Numbered from the stretch's first letter, positions 1 through 9,344 are shown. The stretch: 26,803 nt of DNA from HGM05232 sp036661515 (GCA_036661515.1 JAVWYO010000027.1:1-26803); one strand, 5' to 3'. A program made the numbers and translations. Notes: generated by a model from the sequence alone, not told the origin.

Positions 1-269
1 AACAGTGTATCCACTGACAATGTTTTTGCGTGTAATAACAGCGCAAATCATAATTCTTGCGTTAGCATAAGATAGAGGAGTAATCGGATTTAAGCTCCCG
101 CAATTGCGTTAGCTATACTCACTCTATTATGTGGCTAAATAGAAGATACTTAAGCTATATTATGAATGTATAACCCCAATTATTAGGGTATTATATCAAC
201 ACGATATATAACGCAAAAAAGTGGATATAAAATAAATTTACATCATTTAGAATCATAGATTGCAATGAT
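1..269. other. Non-coding left edge, downstream of the sensor kinase
   Basis: No complete gene, tRNA or convincing terminator is visible. On the minus strand a frame stays open from about position 108 to the window edge and reads in part NPITPLSYANARIMICAVI. On the plus strand another frame is open from position 1 to a TAG at 73-75. Either could be the edge of a gene or a degenerate repeat; neither is recognised. A weak 6-bp inverted repeat (AATCAT/ATGATT) lies at about 251-272 and has no U-tract. Confidence 0.4.
60..70 (-). repeat. 11-bp word CGTTAGCATAA, inverted copy at 4735-4745
   Basis: CGTTAGCATAA at 60-70 is the exact reverse complement of TTATGCTAACG at 4735-4745, which lies 12 bases before the N gap. 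A partial relative, GCGTTAGCTATA, is at about 106-117. The position next to an assembly break suggests an edge of a dispersed repeat. The match is short and could be chance. Confidence 0.3.
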
Positions 270-3200
270 TTAGATGTGTCGGCCTAAATATTTTTCAATT
301 ATTGATATTATCTCAGTTTTCTTGATAGGCTTGGCTATAAAATCGTTGCAGCCACTTTCTATTGCTTTGTATCGGTCGCTTTCAAAGGCGTTTGCGGTGA
401 CGGCAATAATAGGGGTTTGGGGATTAAATTGGCGAATTATTTTGGTGGCTTCAATGCCATTTAATATTGGCATATTAATGTCCATAAGGATACTGTCAAC
501 GTGATTATTTTTGACATATTCTACCGCTTCTTTTCCATTAATAGCTCTTGAAATTTCGCATTTATCTTTTAATATTGAACCTATAAGTAGGTAATTACTA
601 TCATTGTCTTCTGCGATAAGAATTTTACATTTTTTTGGAGCTTTAGGTGATAAAGTATCAATTTTGAGGACGGGCGTTTCTTCTATCAAGTGTGATTCTA
701 TTTCATTGTCATCTTTTGTTGTTATAGTGGCTTCTATTTTACTCCAAGCCCAGAATGTGGAGCCTTTACCTTCTTGTGAAGTGAATCCTACCTTACCGTC
801 ATAAAGTTCTACGAGAGCTTTGCATATAGATAGTCCGAGTCCAGTGCCTTGTGCAAATTCATCAAGTTTTTGGAATCTTCCAAATACTTTAGGTTTCTTT
901 TCGTCGGAGATTCCAATACCAGAATCTTCTACATAAATTTTAATACCTTCATCGACATATTTATATCCCATCTTTACATAGCCTTTTGTGGTGTATTTGA
1001 TGGCATTTGTCATATAGTTAATTAGGACTTGGCTAACGCGGTTTTTGTCGAGCTTTACGAGGCAATGTTTATATGGGCTGTCAATAATAAATTCGACGTC
1101 GGGCGATGTAAATCGTGGTTTAAGGGTGAAAGCCATTTCTTCAAACAATGAAGCCATATCAAATTCCATGTTGTGTAATTCAATAACTCCAGCATCAATT
1201 TTTGATAAGTCGAGAATGTCATTTATAAGACGAAGAAGTAAATTATTGTTTGTGGCAATAATATTGCTGTAAGATTCCTTTTCTTCATTATCGGAGGTCA
1301 TTGTTAGGAGTTCAGAAAATCCTACAATAGCATTGAGTGGTGTTCTTATTTCATGACTCATATTTGCCAAAAAGGCAGATTTTAGCTTATCTGATTGTTC
1401 TGCTTTGTCTTTAGCCTTTTTTAGTTCCATGTTTTTATTATGAATCTCTGTGAGGTTAACTCCCAATGCGATTAGTAGATTCCTGCCATCATAAGTTTTT
1501 AGAGGGGTTTTTGTAGTTCGCCAATAAAGGTGCTCTCCATTAATAACTGTTTCTTCTTGTATTACGATAGCTTTATTCTCATTGACGGCTTTTAGATCGT
1601 TTTCATTATATGATTTAGATATTTCTTTCCCAAAAAGTTCATCATCATTTTTGCCTAATATATCTTTTTGCGACATTTCCGAACAGTGGCAGAATAATCG
1701 GTTGGCAATTATGTATTTGAAGTCATTGTCAATATCTTTAATGAATATTGCGCAAGGTATTTGGTCTAATATTTCAGAAAGTAGTTGATGTGATGCAACG
1801 GCTTTGTCTCTTGCAATTTGTAAATCATCATAAAGCTGTTTCCTGTTTGTGATGTCTTCAACGCAAAGTACAGCACCATTTGGCTTTCCATCATTTCCAA
1901 GAACAGCATTAGCCGTGATTTCAATAGTGTGTCCGCCAGGAAGTGTCTTTTGGCTTTTAGCTGTGATGTCTGATTGTAATACAATCTCAACGAGGCATTT
2001 ATCGCAAGGTAGTTTTGCGTTACTGTGAGAATCTTCACAACGGAGACCTGTTTCAAACAATTTACATCCACCAGTCAAGTGTAATGGAAATTTTTCGGAA
2101 ACATTTTCCCAAATAACTCTATGGAATTTATCGACATATACTAATCCAGAATTAACGTTATCGAGAATTATTTGATTAAGTTCATTTTGGCTTTTTAGTG
2201 CTTGCGTCAGTTCAAACCATTCTGTGTTATTACGTTGGAATCCAGTATATTTTATAACTTTACCGCTCTTGTTTCGTTTAAGAGGAGTGCCACTTATTGT
2301 TACATATTGCCAGTCTTCACCACGCTTAAGTTTTATGCGGATATCGATACTGAAATTTTCGTTTAGCCCATTATTCAGTTTTTCGTTTAGCTCCTCAGTT
2401 TTTCTTAAATCCTCAATATGAATCACTTTTTTATAATCTTCTACTGAAAGAATTTCATTCTTTCCATCGTCTCGTGTTATTGAGATGGATTTTGTTTCAG
2501 AATCATAATCCCATTGGAAAAGGTTACTTGTATTTACAGCCAGACGTGTTTTTTTATGGCTTTCTTCAAGTTCTGCTTGGTGGAGATAACTCTCAGTAAT
2601 ATCACGTACCATGAATAGATAGTTTATGATATCCCCTGATTCATCTTTAATTATGCGGTAGCGAACAGCTACATATTTAATGCCACAGTATTTTGTGTTG
2701 AAATAGTTTGCTTTCTTAACCTTATCGAAGTCGCCTACCATGATAAAATCGCCATCAATTCCTTGTCGTAACCTTTCTTTTACATCATCAGGGACATTAG
2801 GGTTGTCAAAAACGTTCATAGCATTTTCTAAATGCTCTTGTATGTCGGTTATTTCAACGATTTTGGCATCAGCTTCATTGATATAACTAAGCTTTCCTTC
2901 TTTATTATAGATAGATATTCCAATAGGCATATTATCTATTATTAGTTCTTTCTCTTTGTTGAGTTGTTTTAATTGATTATTGAGTAGTGTATTGGCTGTT
3001 ACATCGATTGATGCGCACACTATGTTTTCGAGTTCACCTTTAGAGTTGATGATAGGTGTTATGTGTACTTCTACTGATTTTTTTCCAGAGCAATTACTGC
3101 ATAATAGAAGTTTGCAATTAGATTCTAAGTCAAAATTATATTCAATAATTCCTTCAAAGCTTTTTTTATTTCTAATGTAAGGAAATGCTTCTTCAAAACA

Positions 3201-4646
3201 TGAATTGTTGAAAAATATGAGTTTCTTGCTTAGCATCTCTTGCTTAGGAATATGAGTAATTCCTAAGATTTTAGCATCGGCATCATTGTAATCGACAATT
3301 ACACCATTTGCATCAAAAATCTCAAGTCCAACAGAACTTGCATCAAATACTGTTTGATATTTTTTAAGTAGCCTGTCAATTTTTGTTTGCTTTAATCTTT
3401 CTTCTGTAACATCTTTATGAGTTCCAATAATCTCGGTGATTTTGCCTCTCTTGTCTTTAAGGGCTGAAAATTCTTTTTTGATATATCGCCACTCATCGCC
3501 GTTTTCAAGTGAATATAAGCACCTGACAACTATACTTCCATCGGTAGATTTTCCAGAAAGAATATCCTGCATTTTAGCAAAAAAGAGATAGGCATCGTCT
3601 TGATGAATTACTTTTGTAGCATCTTTTAATTTAAGCCCTTCGTCGGGAATTATGTGTCCTATAATATTAAATAGCATATCTTTCTTCACGTTATATCCCC
3701 AAACGAGAATATTACCAGCACGAATAGCCAATTGCAGTTGTTCCTTTTGATTAGCTAATTCGTAAGATGAAAGTCTTATTTTTTTTCTAAAAACATATAA
3801 TATTATAGCCATTATCAGCAACATTATTGCCGATATGATAATGTATATTTGAGTGTTGCTTCCGTCATTTTTCTTCTCGGGTCGGAACCATTTTTTATAT
3901 ATGCTGTCATAAATTCCCTTAGATTTGACTATCTCAAATCCATGATTAAGTTGTGCTAATAGCTCTGGATTGTCTTTGTGAACTCCAATGCTATATTTTG
4001 AGGGGAACATATTAAGGTGCCTAATTTGTAGGTTATCGATATTTAGTTCATCGATATAATATTGAGCGAGGTAGTTGTTGCAAATCATCAAGTCTCCACG
4101 ACCGACAGAAAGCAATGTTATACCATCTGTTACGCTTGCTACTTCAATAGCGGTATTTCTTTTTTCGGGAAGGAATAGAGAGTCGATATTGCACCAGTTT
4201 TTATATACAATGATTTTTTTCCCTTTTATTTCATCGATTGTTGATACTACATTTTTTTCTTTTTTACGGCATATAATATCTTCATAAATAAATAGTGGAG
4301 GAGTCGTAAAATCGTAGATACTATCAAGGTCGGGCGAGTGTGTAATACCGATTACGAGGTCGGCTTTCCCCGTACTAAACTCTTTTAGAGTATTAGACCA
4401 TTTCATGAGCTTCAGGTCGTAGCTAATATTAAGCTCAGTCATTATAGCTCTAAATAATTCCACGTCAAACCCAGCGTCCATACCATTGTTATCGACAAAT
4501 TCAAATGGGGGGCACGCAATATCGCCAACAGCAATTATTTTATGCTTAGTATTTGTTGCGCACAATTGCCCCGTTACGGCGCACATTAAAAATGAATAAA
4601 TGGCTATTCTTGACAGTAAATTTCTCATATATGTATTCGTACTCAT
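270..4646 (-). CDS. Hybrid sensor histidine kinase with periplasmic solute-binding domain, multiple PAS domains and receiver
   Basis: This is a 1458-residue inner-membrane hybrid kinase. Residues 7-30 form a signal peptide, so Met7 is a plausible alternative start. Residues 33-255 resemble a family 3 (amino-acid type) solute-binding domain, and the membrane span is about 266-289. About six PAS or PAS-like segments follow (about 300-418, 425-555, 562-690, 697-812, 823-938, 950-1072). The HisKA motif SHEIRTPLNA has phospho-acceptor His1098. The ATPase has an N box at Asn1214, a G1 box DSGIGIS at 1241-1247 and a G2 box GTGLGLS at 1267-1273. The receiver (1340-1456) has acidic residues Glu1346/Asp1347, phospho-acceptor Asp1389 and Lys1439. 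There is no DNA-binding domain, so output must go through a separate partner, and none is adjacent. The fifth PAS carries Cys861, Cys870, Cys881 and Cys884. The ligand is unknown; architecture resembles BvgS/EvgS-type kinases. Confidence 0.93.
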   Translation of the reverse strand: MSTNTYMRNLLSRIAIYSFLMCAVTGQLCATNTKHKIIAVGDIACPPFEFVDNNGMDAGFDVELFRAIMTELNISYDLKLMKWSNTLKEFSTGKADLVIGITHSPDLDSIYDFTTPPLFIYEDIICRKKEKNVVSTIDEIKGKKIIVYKNWCNIDSLFLPEKRNTAIEVASVTDGITLLSVGRGDLMICNNYLAQYYIDELNIDNLQIRHLNMFPSKYSIGVHKDNPELLAQLNHGFEIVKSKGIYDSIYKKWFRPEKKNDGSNTQIYIIISAIMLLIMAIILYVFRKKIRLSSYELANQKEQLQLAIRAGNILVWGYNVKKDMLFNIIGHIIPDEGLKLKDATKVIHQDDAYLFFAKMQDILSGKSTDGSIVVRCLYSLENGDEWRYIKKEFSALKDKRGKITEIIGTHKDVTEERLKQTKIDRLLKKYQTVFDASSVGLEIFDANGVIVDYNDADAKILGITHIPKQEMLSKKLIFFNNSCFEEAFPYIRNKKSFEGIIEYNFDLESNCKLLLCSNCSGKKSVEVHITPIINSKGELENIVCASIDVTANTLLNNQLKQLNKEKELIIDNMPIGISIYNKEGKLSYINEADAKIVEITDIQEHLENAMNVFDNPNVPDDVKERLRQGIDGDFIMVGDFDKVKKANYFNTKYCGIKYVAVRYRIIKDESGDIINYLFMVRDITESYLHQAELEESHKKTRLAVNTSNLFQWDYDSETKSISITRDDGKNEILSVEDYKKVIHIEDLRKTEELNEKLNNGLNENFSIDIRIKLKRGEDWQYVTISGTPLKRNKSGKVIKYTGFQRNNTEWFELTQALKSQNELNQIILDNVNSGLVYVDKFHRVIWENVSEKFPLHLTGGCKLFETGLRCEDSHSNAKLPCDKCLVEIVLQSDITAKSQKTLPGGHTIEITANAVLGNDGKPNGAVLCVEDITNRKQLYDDLQIARDKAVASHQLLSEILDQIPCAIFIKDIDNDFKYIIANRLFCHCSEMSQKDILGKNDDELFGKEISKSYNENDLKAVNENKAIVIQEETVINGEHLYWRTTKTPLKTYDGRNLLIALGVNLTEIHNKNMELKKAKDKAEQSDKLKSAFLANMSHEIRTPLNAIVGFSELLTMTSDNEEKESYSNIIATNNNLLLRLINDILDLSKIDAGVIELHNMEFDMASLFEEMAFTLKPRFTSPDVEFIIDSPYKHCLVKLDKNRVSQVLINYMTNAIKYTTKGYVKMGYKYVDEGIKIYVEDSGIGISDEKKPKVFGRFQKLDEFAQGTGLGLSICKALVELYDGKVGFTSQEGKGSTFWAWSKIEATITTKDDNEIESHLIEETPVLKIDTLSPKAPKKCKILIAEDNDSNYLLIGSILKDKCEISRAINGKEAVEYVKNNHVDSILMDINMPILNGIEATKIIRQFNPQTPIIAVTANAFESDRYKAIESGCNDFIAKPIKKTEIISIIEKYLGRHI

Positions 4647-4703
4647 GTTTGTTTTTATTAGTTTCGTTATTTAAGGACTCAACTACTCAACAATTGTGAC
4701 AAG

Positions 4704-4711
4704 CAAAGATA
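4704..4711 (-). promoter_or_regulatory. Promoter -7 element of the sensor kinase
   Basis: On the minus strand this reads TATCTTTG, a match to the Bacteroidetes -7 consensus TAnnTTTG. It lies 57 bases upstream of the kinase ATG. I see no good -33 TTTG at the expected distance. Confidence 0.5.
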
Positions 4712-4734
4712 AATAAATATTTGTAACTATTTAG

Positions 4735-4745
4735 TTATGCTAACG
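4735..4745 (+). repeat. 11-bp word TTATGCTAACG at the gap edge
   Basis: This is the inverted partner of 60-70. Only 12 further bases are known before the N run, so how far the similarity extends cannot be seen. Confidence 0.3.
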
Positions 4746-4757
4746 AAAAATTGCTAT

Positions 4758-4857
4758 NNNNNNNNNNNNNNNNNNNNNNNNNNNNNNNNNNNNNNNNNNN
4801 NNNNNNNNNNNNNNNNNNNNNNNNNNNNNNNNNNNNNNNNNNNNNNNNNNNNNNNNN
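4758..4857. other. Assembly gap of 100 N
   Basis: Exactly 100 consecutive N, the usual placeholder for a scaffold gap of unknown length. The sequence to the left (sensor kinase) and to the right (MATE pump onward) may not be adjacent or correctly spaced. Any reading frame running through the N run is artificial. Confidence 0.97.
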
Positions 4858-4871
4858 TTGATGAAAAAGCG

Positions 4872-4879
4872 TACCTTTG
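4872..4879 (+). promoter_or_regulatory. Promoter -7 element of the MATE gene
   Basis: TACCTTTG matches TAnnTTTG and lies 31 bases before the ATG at 4911. The -33 element would fall inside the N gap. The element places transcription start near 4886, so translation must begin at 4911 or later. Confidence 0.6.
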
Positions 4880-4910
4880 TACTCCTTTTATTCAAATAAC
4901 TAAAATATTA

Positions 4911-6278
4911 ATGGATATTGTAATGGATTACGGAAAAGCTTCTGTATCTAAATTGTTTAAGAAGTTGTTTTTCCCTACGGTGCTTGGTATGCTGTTTTCG
5001 GCATTATTTATTATTACCGATGGCATATTTGTTGGACAAGGTCTTGGAAGTGATGCTTTGGCAGCCATTAATATTGTTGCACCTATATGGCTATTTTCTA
5101 CTGGAGTAGGGCTCATGTTTGGAATGGGTGGAGCGATAGTGGCATCGATACATTTATCACGCGGACAATCAAAGATGGCACGTGTAAATCTTACGCAGGC
5201 AATTGTCGTATCATCGGTGTTCCTGGTTGTTTTCTCCACTGTATTATGTCTCTTTCCAGCGCCAGTGTGTCGAGCATTAGGTAGTTCAGATCTGTTATTG
5301 CCTTATGCCATAGATTATATGCTTGGTTTTGTGCCATTTATAGCAATCAATGCTATTCTGAGTTCAGGCGGATTCTTTCTGCGTCTTGGAGGTGCACCAA
5401 AGTATTCAATGTTTTGTGTTATCGTAGCGGCAATATTAAATGTGATATTAGATTATCTTTTTATATTTGTCTTTGAATTTGGTATTTATGGAGCAGCGAT
5501 AGCGTCAATTCTTGGTTCTGTGGGTGGTGCTACAATGATTTTAATATATCTATTTAATAAGAAAAATACGCTACACTTTTTGCCCTTTAAGATAAATATT
5601 AAAAATATCGTTTTCACGTTTCGTGAATGTAAATATATGTGTCAGCTTGGCATGTCGTCGTTCTTGTGTGAGGCGACTATTGCCTGTATGATGCTCGTTG
5701 GTAACTTTGTCTTTATGCAATATCTTGGCGAGAACGGAGTGGCTGCATTTAGTATCACATGCTATTTTTCGCCATTAATATTTATGCTTTTTGCTGCTAT
5801 TGCACAATCTACGCAACCCATAATAAGCTATAATTATGGAATAAATAATAAAATACGAGTAGCTCAAGCCCTTATTCTTGCCTTAAAGGCGGGTGTGATA
5901 TGTGGAGCAATATTTTCGATAGTAACATTCATATTTAGCCCTCAAATAGTGCTAATGTTTCTTGCCGCTGACTCAGGAGCATATCAAATAGCTGTGAATG
6001 GACTTCCTATTTTTGCGCTTGGATTTGTGTTTAATGCAGTAAATGTGATAGCAATAGGATATTTCCAAAGCGTAGAACGCATTGAGAGTGCCACATGCAC
6101 TACTGTGTTACGAGGATTTGTATTCATTGTTGCTTGTTTCTTTATCCTACCTACGTTATTTGGCATTACTGGTATTTGGCTGGCAATTCCTGTCGCTGAA
6201 GTGTTGACATTAATCTTAATTGTAATATTGTATCTTTATCAGCATAGGGCAGTAAAGCGCGCAGTGGCGCACAAATAA
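4911..6278 (+). CDS. MATE family multidrug/Na+ antiporter
   Basis: A 455-residue, very hydrophobic inner-membrane protein with about twelve predicted membrane spans, the normal size for a MATE exporter. The N-terminal segment (SVSKLFKKLFFPTVLGMLFS, then TDGIFVGQGLGSDALAAINI) is typical of the family, as is the second-half helix with AQSTQPIISYNYG. Such pumps export cationic drugs or metabolites in exchange for Na+ or H+; the substrate cannot be told from sequence. ATG 4911 is chosen because the promoter -7 element lies just upstream. The next ATG, at 4923, is also possible and would shorten it by four residues. The gene converges on the phosphatase gene with 5 bases between stop codons and no obvious terminator. 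Confidence 0.92.
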   Translation: MDIVMDYGKASVSKLFKKLFFPTVLGMLFSALFIITDGIFVGQGLGSDALAAINIVAPIWLFSTGVGLMFGMGGAIVASIHLSRGQSKMARVNLTQAIVVSSVFLVVFSTVLCLFPAPVCRALGSSDLLLPYAIDYMLGFVPFIAINAILSSGGFFLRLGGAPKYSMFCVIVAAILNVILDYLFIFVFEFGIYGAAIASILGSVGGATMILIYLFNKKNTLHFLPFKINIKNIVFTFRECKYMCQLGMSSFLCEATIACMMLVGNFVFMQYLGENGVAAFSITCYFSPLIFMLFAAIAQSTQPIISYNYGINNKIRVAQALILALKAGVICGAIFSIVTFIFSPQIVLMFLAADSGAYQIAVNGLPIFALGFVFNAVNVIAIGYFQSVERIESATCTTVLRGFVFIVACFFILPTLFGITGIWLAIPVAEVLTLILIVILYLYQHRAVKRAVAHK

Positions 6279-6283
6279 TGTCG

Positions 6284-6967
6284 TTATAGCTTATAAAGTA
6301 GCGGTAAAGGATTTGATGCCGAGATTATTTTAAATATTTCAGCAGGACTGTTGACGATGTAATCGGCATGATTTTCTTTTAATTCTTTTTCGGTACGAAA
6401 TCCCCAAGTTACGCCTATTGAATCGACGCAGGCACGGCGTGCCGTTTCCATGTCAACGCCAGAGTCGCCTATATATATAGTCTCGGCTTTAGCGATATTT
6501 GCTTTAGCGAGGATATTAAATACTATTGAAGGATCGGGTTTTACGGGGACACCATCATTTTGTCCGATTATAGCTACGAAATTGATTTTAGGGAAAAAAT
6601 GTGTAATAAGAGCTTCGGTAGCGAGTTGGTATTTATTTGACGCAACAGCAATGCTCACATTATTATTTTGAAGATTATTGAGTAGGGTAGTAATTTCATC
6701 ATAAGGCTTGGTGTAATCGGTGTTGTGATGATTATAATATTCCATGAAGTTGCTAAGAATCTTGTTTTTTATTTCTTCCGACCTGCAATCTTCAGGAAGT
6801 ACTCTCTCAATAAGTCGTCTAACTCCATTACCCACAAAGAAAGGATAAGATGCGATGCTGTGAGTAGGGTATCCGTTGAGGTTAAGTGCATAATTAGCCG
6901 ATTCACCAAGATCGGTAATTGTATTTAATAGTGTCCCATCGAGATCGAAAATAGCTAATTTTTTCAT
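6284..6967 (-). CDS. gph: HAD-family hydrolase, phosphoglycolate phosphatase-like
   Basis: A 227-residue cytosolic HAD phosphatase. Motif I is IFDLDGTLLNT with nucleophile Asp8 and general acid Asp10. Motif II is the serine of AVASNK, the motif III lysine lies in GVPVKPDPS, and motif IV is IGDSGVDMETARRA. A helical cap sits between motifs I and II. This is the Gph/PGP-like pattern, which usually removes phosphate from 2-phosphoglycolate or similar small phosphates. The exact substrate is an inference, since this branch also holds PpaX- and beta-phosphoglucomutase-like enzymes. It starts 12 bases after the tamL stop on the same strand, so the two are probably co-transcribed. Confidence 0.88.
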   Translation of the reverse strand: MKKLAIFDLDGTLLNTITDLGESANYALNLNGYPTHSIASYPFFVGNGVRRLIERVLPEDCRSEEIKNKILSNFMEYYNHHNTDYTKPYDEITTLLNNLQNNNVSIAVASNKYQLATEALITHFFPKINFVAIIGQNDGVPVKPDPSIVFNILAKANIAKAETIYIGDSGVDMETARRACVDSIGVTWGFRTEKELKENHADYIVNSPAEIFKIISASNPLPLLYKL

Positions 6968-6979
6968 TTAAATAATAAT

Positions 6980-9313
6980 TTAGAAAGGGTAACCTACTGA
7001 GAAATGGAATGTTGCATCACGGCGCCAATTTGGGCTGAAAATAGGCCATGCCTCTTGACCTTTTGCTGGATTATGTGCTTTCATTCCCAAGTCGAACCGG
7101 AGTAGAAAATATGTAAAATCGAGCCTAATACCAAGTCCATAGGCTGCTGCAATCTCTTTATAGAAGCTGTTAAACTTAAATTTACCTCCCGGTTGGTTTT
7201 CATAATCGCGAATAGTCCATATATTTCCAGCGTCGACAAATATACCCATTTCAACTACCCAAAATAGTTTTGTCCTATATTCAAGACTCAAGTTGAGGCG
7301 AATGTCGCCACATTGATTTATGAAATTATTAACAGAATTGTTGCCGTTAAAAGTACCTGGACCCAGAGTTCGCACTGCCCAACCACGTACGCCATTAGCT
7401 CCACCAGCGTAGAATCGCTTTTCAAATGGGAGGATAGTAGAGTTGCCATAGGGCACACCTATCCCTGCTCCAGCATGGAAAGCCAGCATGTGACGCTCGT
7501 TAAATTTGTGGGTTAAAGTGTAGTCGGCTTCTCCTTTTACGTATTGGGAGTAGCTAATGCCAAATATTTTGTATGTTCCATTGTCACGTTCTTGTCCAAA
7601 GAGATTAGACATTGCGTAAAAGAAGTTACCCGCAATTTCTATTCCTGCACGGAAGGTGTATATATTAGTTTGGAAACGTTGCTTGAATGGCGTTGCCGAG
7701 AGTTTATTTGTATTATAAAAAACATATCCAGCTCGCATAATGAAGTGATTTTCGTAGGAGTATCGTAATAATGGATTTGTGATACTGTCAAGAAAATGTA
7801 ATTTGCTTTTAGGAAGATACACATAGTTTACATCTATTAGGTCAAATGTGTGGCGAGTAGTATTTTTCTTCTCAGTCCAGTGATATTTCCATGCAGCTCC
7901 CGCAATGATGCGTGTATATTCAGGACGTTCTTGGTAGCTAAACGAAGTAGCTAACTCGGTAGTGGCCAGTATCTTTTGTTTAAAAGTCTTTTTTAGGAAT
8001 GGAAATTTGAATTTAGGGAATGTGATGCCAATGTCGGCAGTGTATTCGGTGTATTTATTATTTATGAGATTTGTTACATCTCCCGAAAGGCTTTCATAAG
8101 ATGCTCTAAATTTAGTATTTAGAATTTCAGACCCTTTCCCAATATTTCGATGTTGATATGAAGCACCAACACCAAACCCTAAATCGCCTTCTGAGTTTGT
8201 CCCTTCGAGAGATAGCGACATCGTTTGCGATTTTCCTTTGGTCAATAAGATGTAAGCGTCGAGATATATCTTTCCATCTATTTCGCCCACAGGTCGGAAA
8301 TTAATATTTATGAATTTAAGAATACCAAGTCGTCCAAGTGCTTGATATGTTTTGTCGGTATTGGTTGAACTGTAAGCGTTTCCGGGTTCAATAAAGCAAC
8401 TCTCTTCGAGAACGCTTGGGCGAATATATTTATCTTTTCCGTAAAGTATTTTAAAATTTTTGAATTGAATTGAATCCTCAGCAGAATATTGCTGATTTTC
8501 GTGCATTGTAAGAGGGTCGTAATTAGTTATAAATGTGACATTGCGCACATAGAAAGGCTGATGTCGTTTATAATAAGGCATTTTATCGTTAGCATAAGGG
8601 CTACGTGTGTTGAGCGTCACATTCACTTCTTTAGAGTTTGCGGCAGTGTCGACAGTGAAAGTTATGTAATCTTTATTGAAGGCATAATATCCCTTGTTAC
8701 GTAATCGCTCGGTGATTTGCTGGCGTTGTAGGTCTAAGTTCTTTCTATCAAACAAATCATTTTGTTTTAGAATAAAAGAGGCAGAATCTGCCATTATAAT
8801 ATTACAGAGAGTGTCATTTGGAATATTATAAGATATGGAACTTATGTAATGAGGAGTCCCAGTGGTGATGTTATATTTTACTCTAATTTTCTTCTTAGCA
8901 TCACGTTTTTCGAGGTTATAAGTGACTTTTGCACCAAGATACCCTTTATTCTCAAGTGCTTTCTGGAGCTGATTAGCAGATGCGTCAGTTAGATTTTGGT
9001 CGTATATCACAGGAGGATTCCCCACTCGGCGTATCCATTTATTAAACCAGTTAGTGCTATCTTTACCCGAAATATTATATAGAGCTAATTGCATCTTAAA
9101 AGCGCCAAATACTTTGTGATTAGGAGTCTGCCTTAAATAATTAACTAACTCCTTTGATTTAATGTTTTTATTGTCATTAATTTCTATTTTTACATCATCG
9201 ACAAGGTATTGCCCTGCTGGCACATGCTTTGTGGAGCTGCATGACGAACTTAACAATAGAAAAAGCCCCATTGTCACATAGATATAACGATGCAAAATTT
9301 TATTTAATCTCAT
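6980..9313 (-). CDS. tamL: TamL-like BamA/TamA family outer-membrane lipoprotein
   Basis: A 777-residue Omp85-family protein. The N terminus has a hydrophobic signal followed by SSSC with Cys25 as probable lipid anchor, the feature separating Bacteroidetes TamL from proteobacterial TamA. POTRA-like modules fill about 35-350 (for example QLQKALENKGYLGAKVTYNL and TERLRNKGYYAF). A beta-barrel follows from about 365, with the conserved lid-loop motif VRGW at 642-645. The chain ends in an aromatic strand finishing in Phe777, as expected for a BAM substrate. With TamB it is thought to help insert proteins or move lipids at the outer membrane; no tamB is seen nearby. The first gene of a two-gene unit with the phosphatase, it has its own promoter -7 element. 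Confidence 0.85.
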   Translation of the reverse strand: MRLNKILHRYIYVTMGLFLLLSSSCSSTKHVPAGQYLVDDVKIEINDNKNIKSKELVNYLRQTPNHKVFGAFKMQLALYNISGKDSTNWFNKWIRRVGNPPVIYDQNLTDASANQLQKALENKGYLGAKVTYNLEKRDAKKKIRVKYNITTGTPHYISSISYNIPNDTLCNIIMADSASFILKQNDLFDRKNLDLQRQQITERLRNKGYYAFNKDYITFTVDTAANSKEVNVTLNTRSPYANDKMPYYKRHQPFYVRNVTFITNYDPLTMHENQQYSAEDSIQFKNFKILYGKDKYIRPSVLEESCFIEPGNAYSSTNTDKTYQALGRLGILKFININFRPVGEIDGKIYLDAYILLTKGKSQTMSLSLEGTNSEGDLGFGVGASYQHRNIGKGSEILNTKFRASYESLSGDVTNLINNKYTEYTADIGITFPKFKFPFLKKTFKQKILATTELATSFSYQERPEYTRIIAGAAWKYHWTEKKNTTRHTFDLIDVNYVYLPKSKLHFLDSITNPLLRYSYENHFIMRAGYVFYNTNKLSATPFKQRFQTNIYTFRAGIEIAGNFFYAMSNLFGQERDNGTYKIFGISYSQYVKGEADYTLTHKFNERHMLAFHAGAGIGVPYGNSTILPFEKRFYAGGANGVRGWAVRTLGPGTFNGNNSVNNFINQCGDIRLNLSLEYRTKLFWVVEMGIFVDAGNIWTIRDYENQPGGKFKFNSFYKEIAAAYGLGIRLDFTYFLLRFDLGMKAHNPAKGQEAWPIFSPNWRRDATFHFSVGYPF

Positions 9314-9336
9314 TTATTTGTCGTAGAAACAGATTA

Positions 9337-9344
9337 CAAAGATA
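9337..9344 (-). promoter_or_regulatory. Promoter -7 element of tamL
   Basis: It reads TATCTTTG on the minus strand, matching TAnnTTTG, and ends 23 bases before the tamL ATG. No clear -33 element is at the usual 19-base spacing. Confidence 0.55.

Noticed and set aside
174..194. Terminator at ACCCC/GGGT after the sensor kinase
   Set aside because: The stem is only 3-4 bp and there is no T-run in the direction of kinase transcription.
4737..4910. Extension of the MATE protein upstream through the N run
   Set aside because: The frame passes through 100 N, and a promoter -7 element lies at 4872-4879, so translation cannot begin there.
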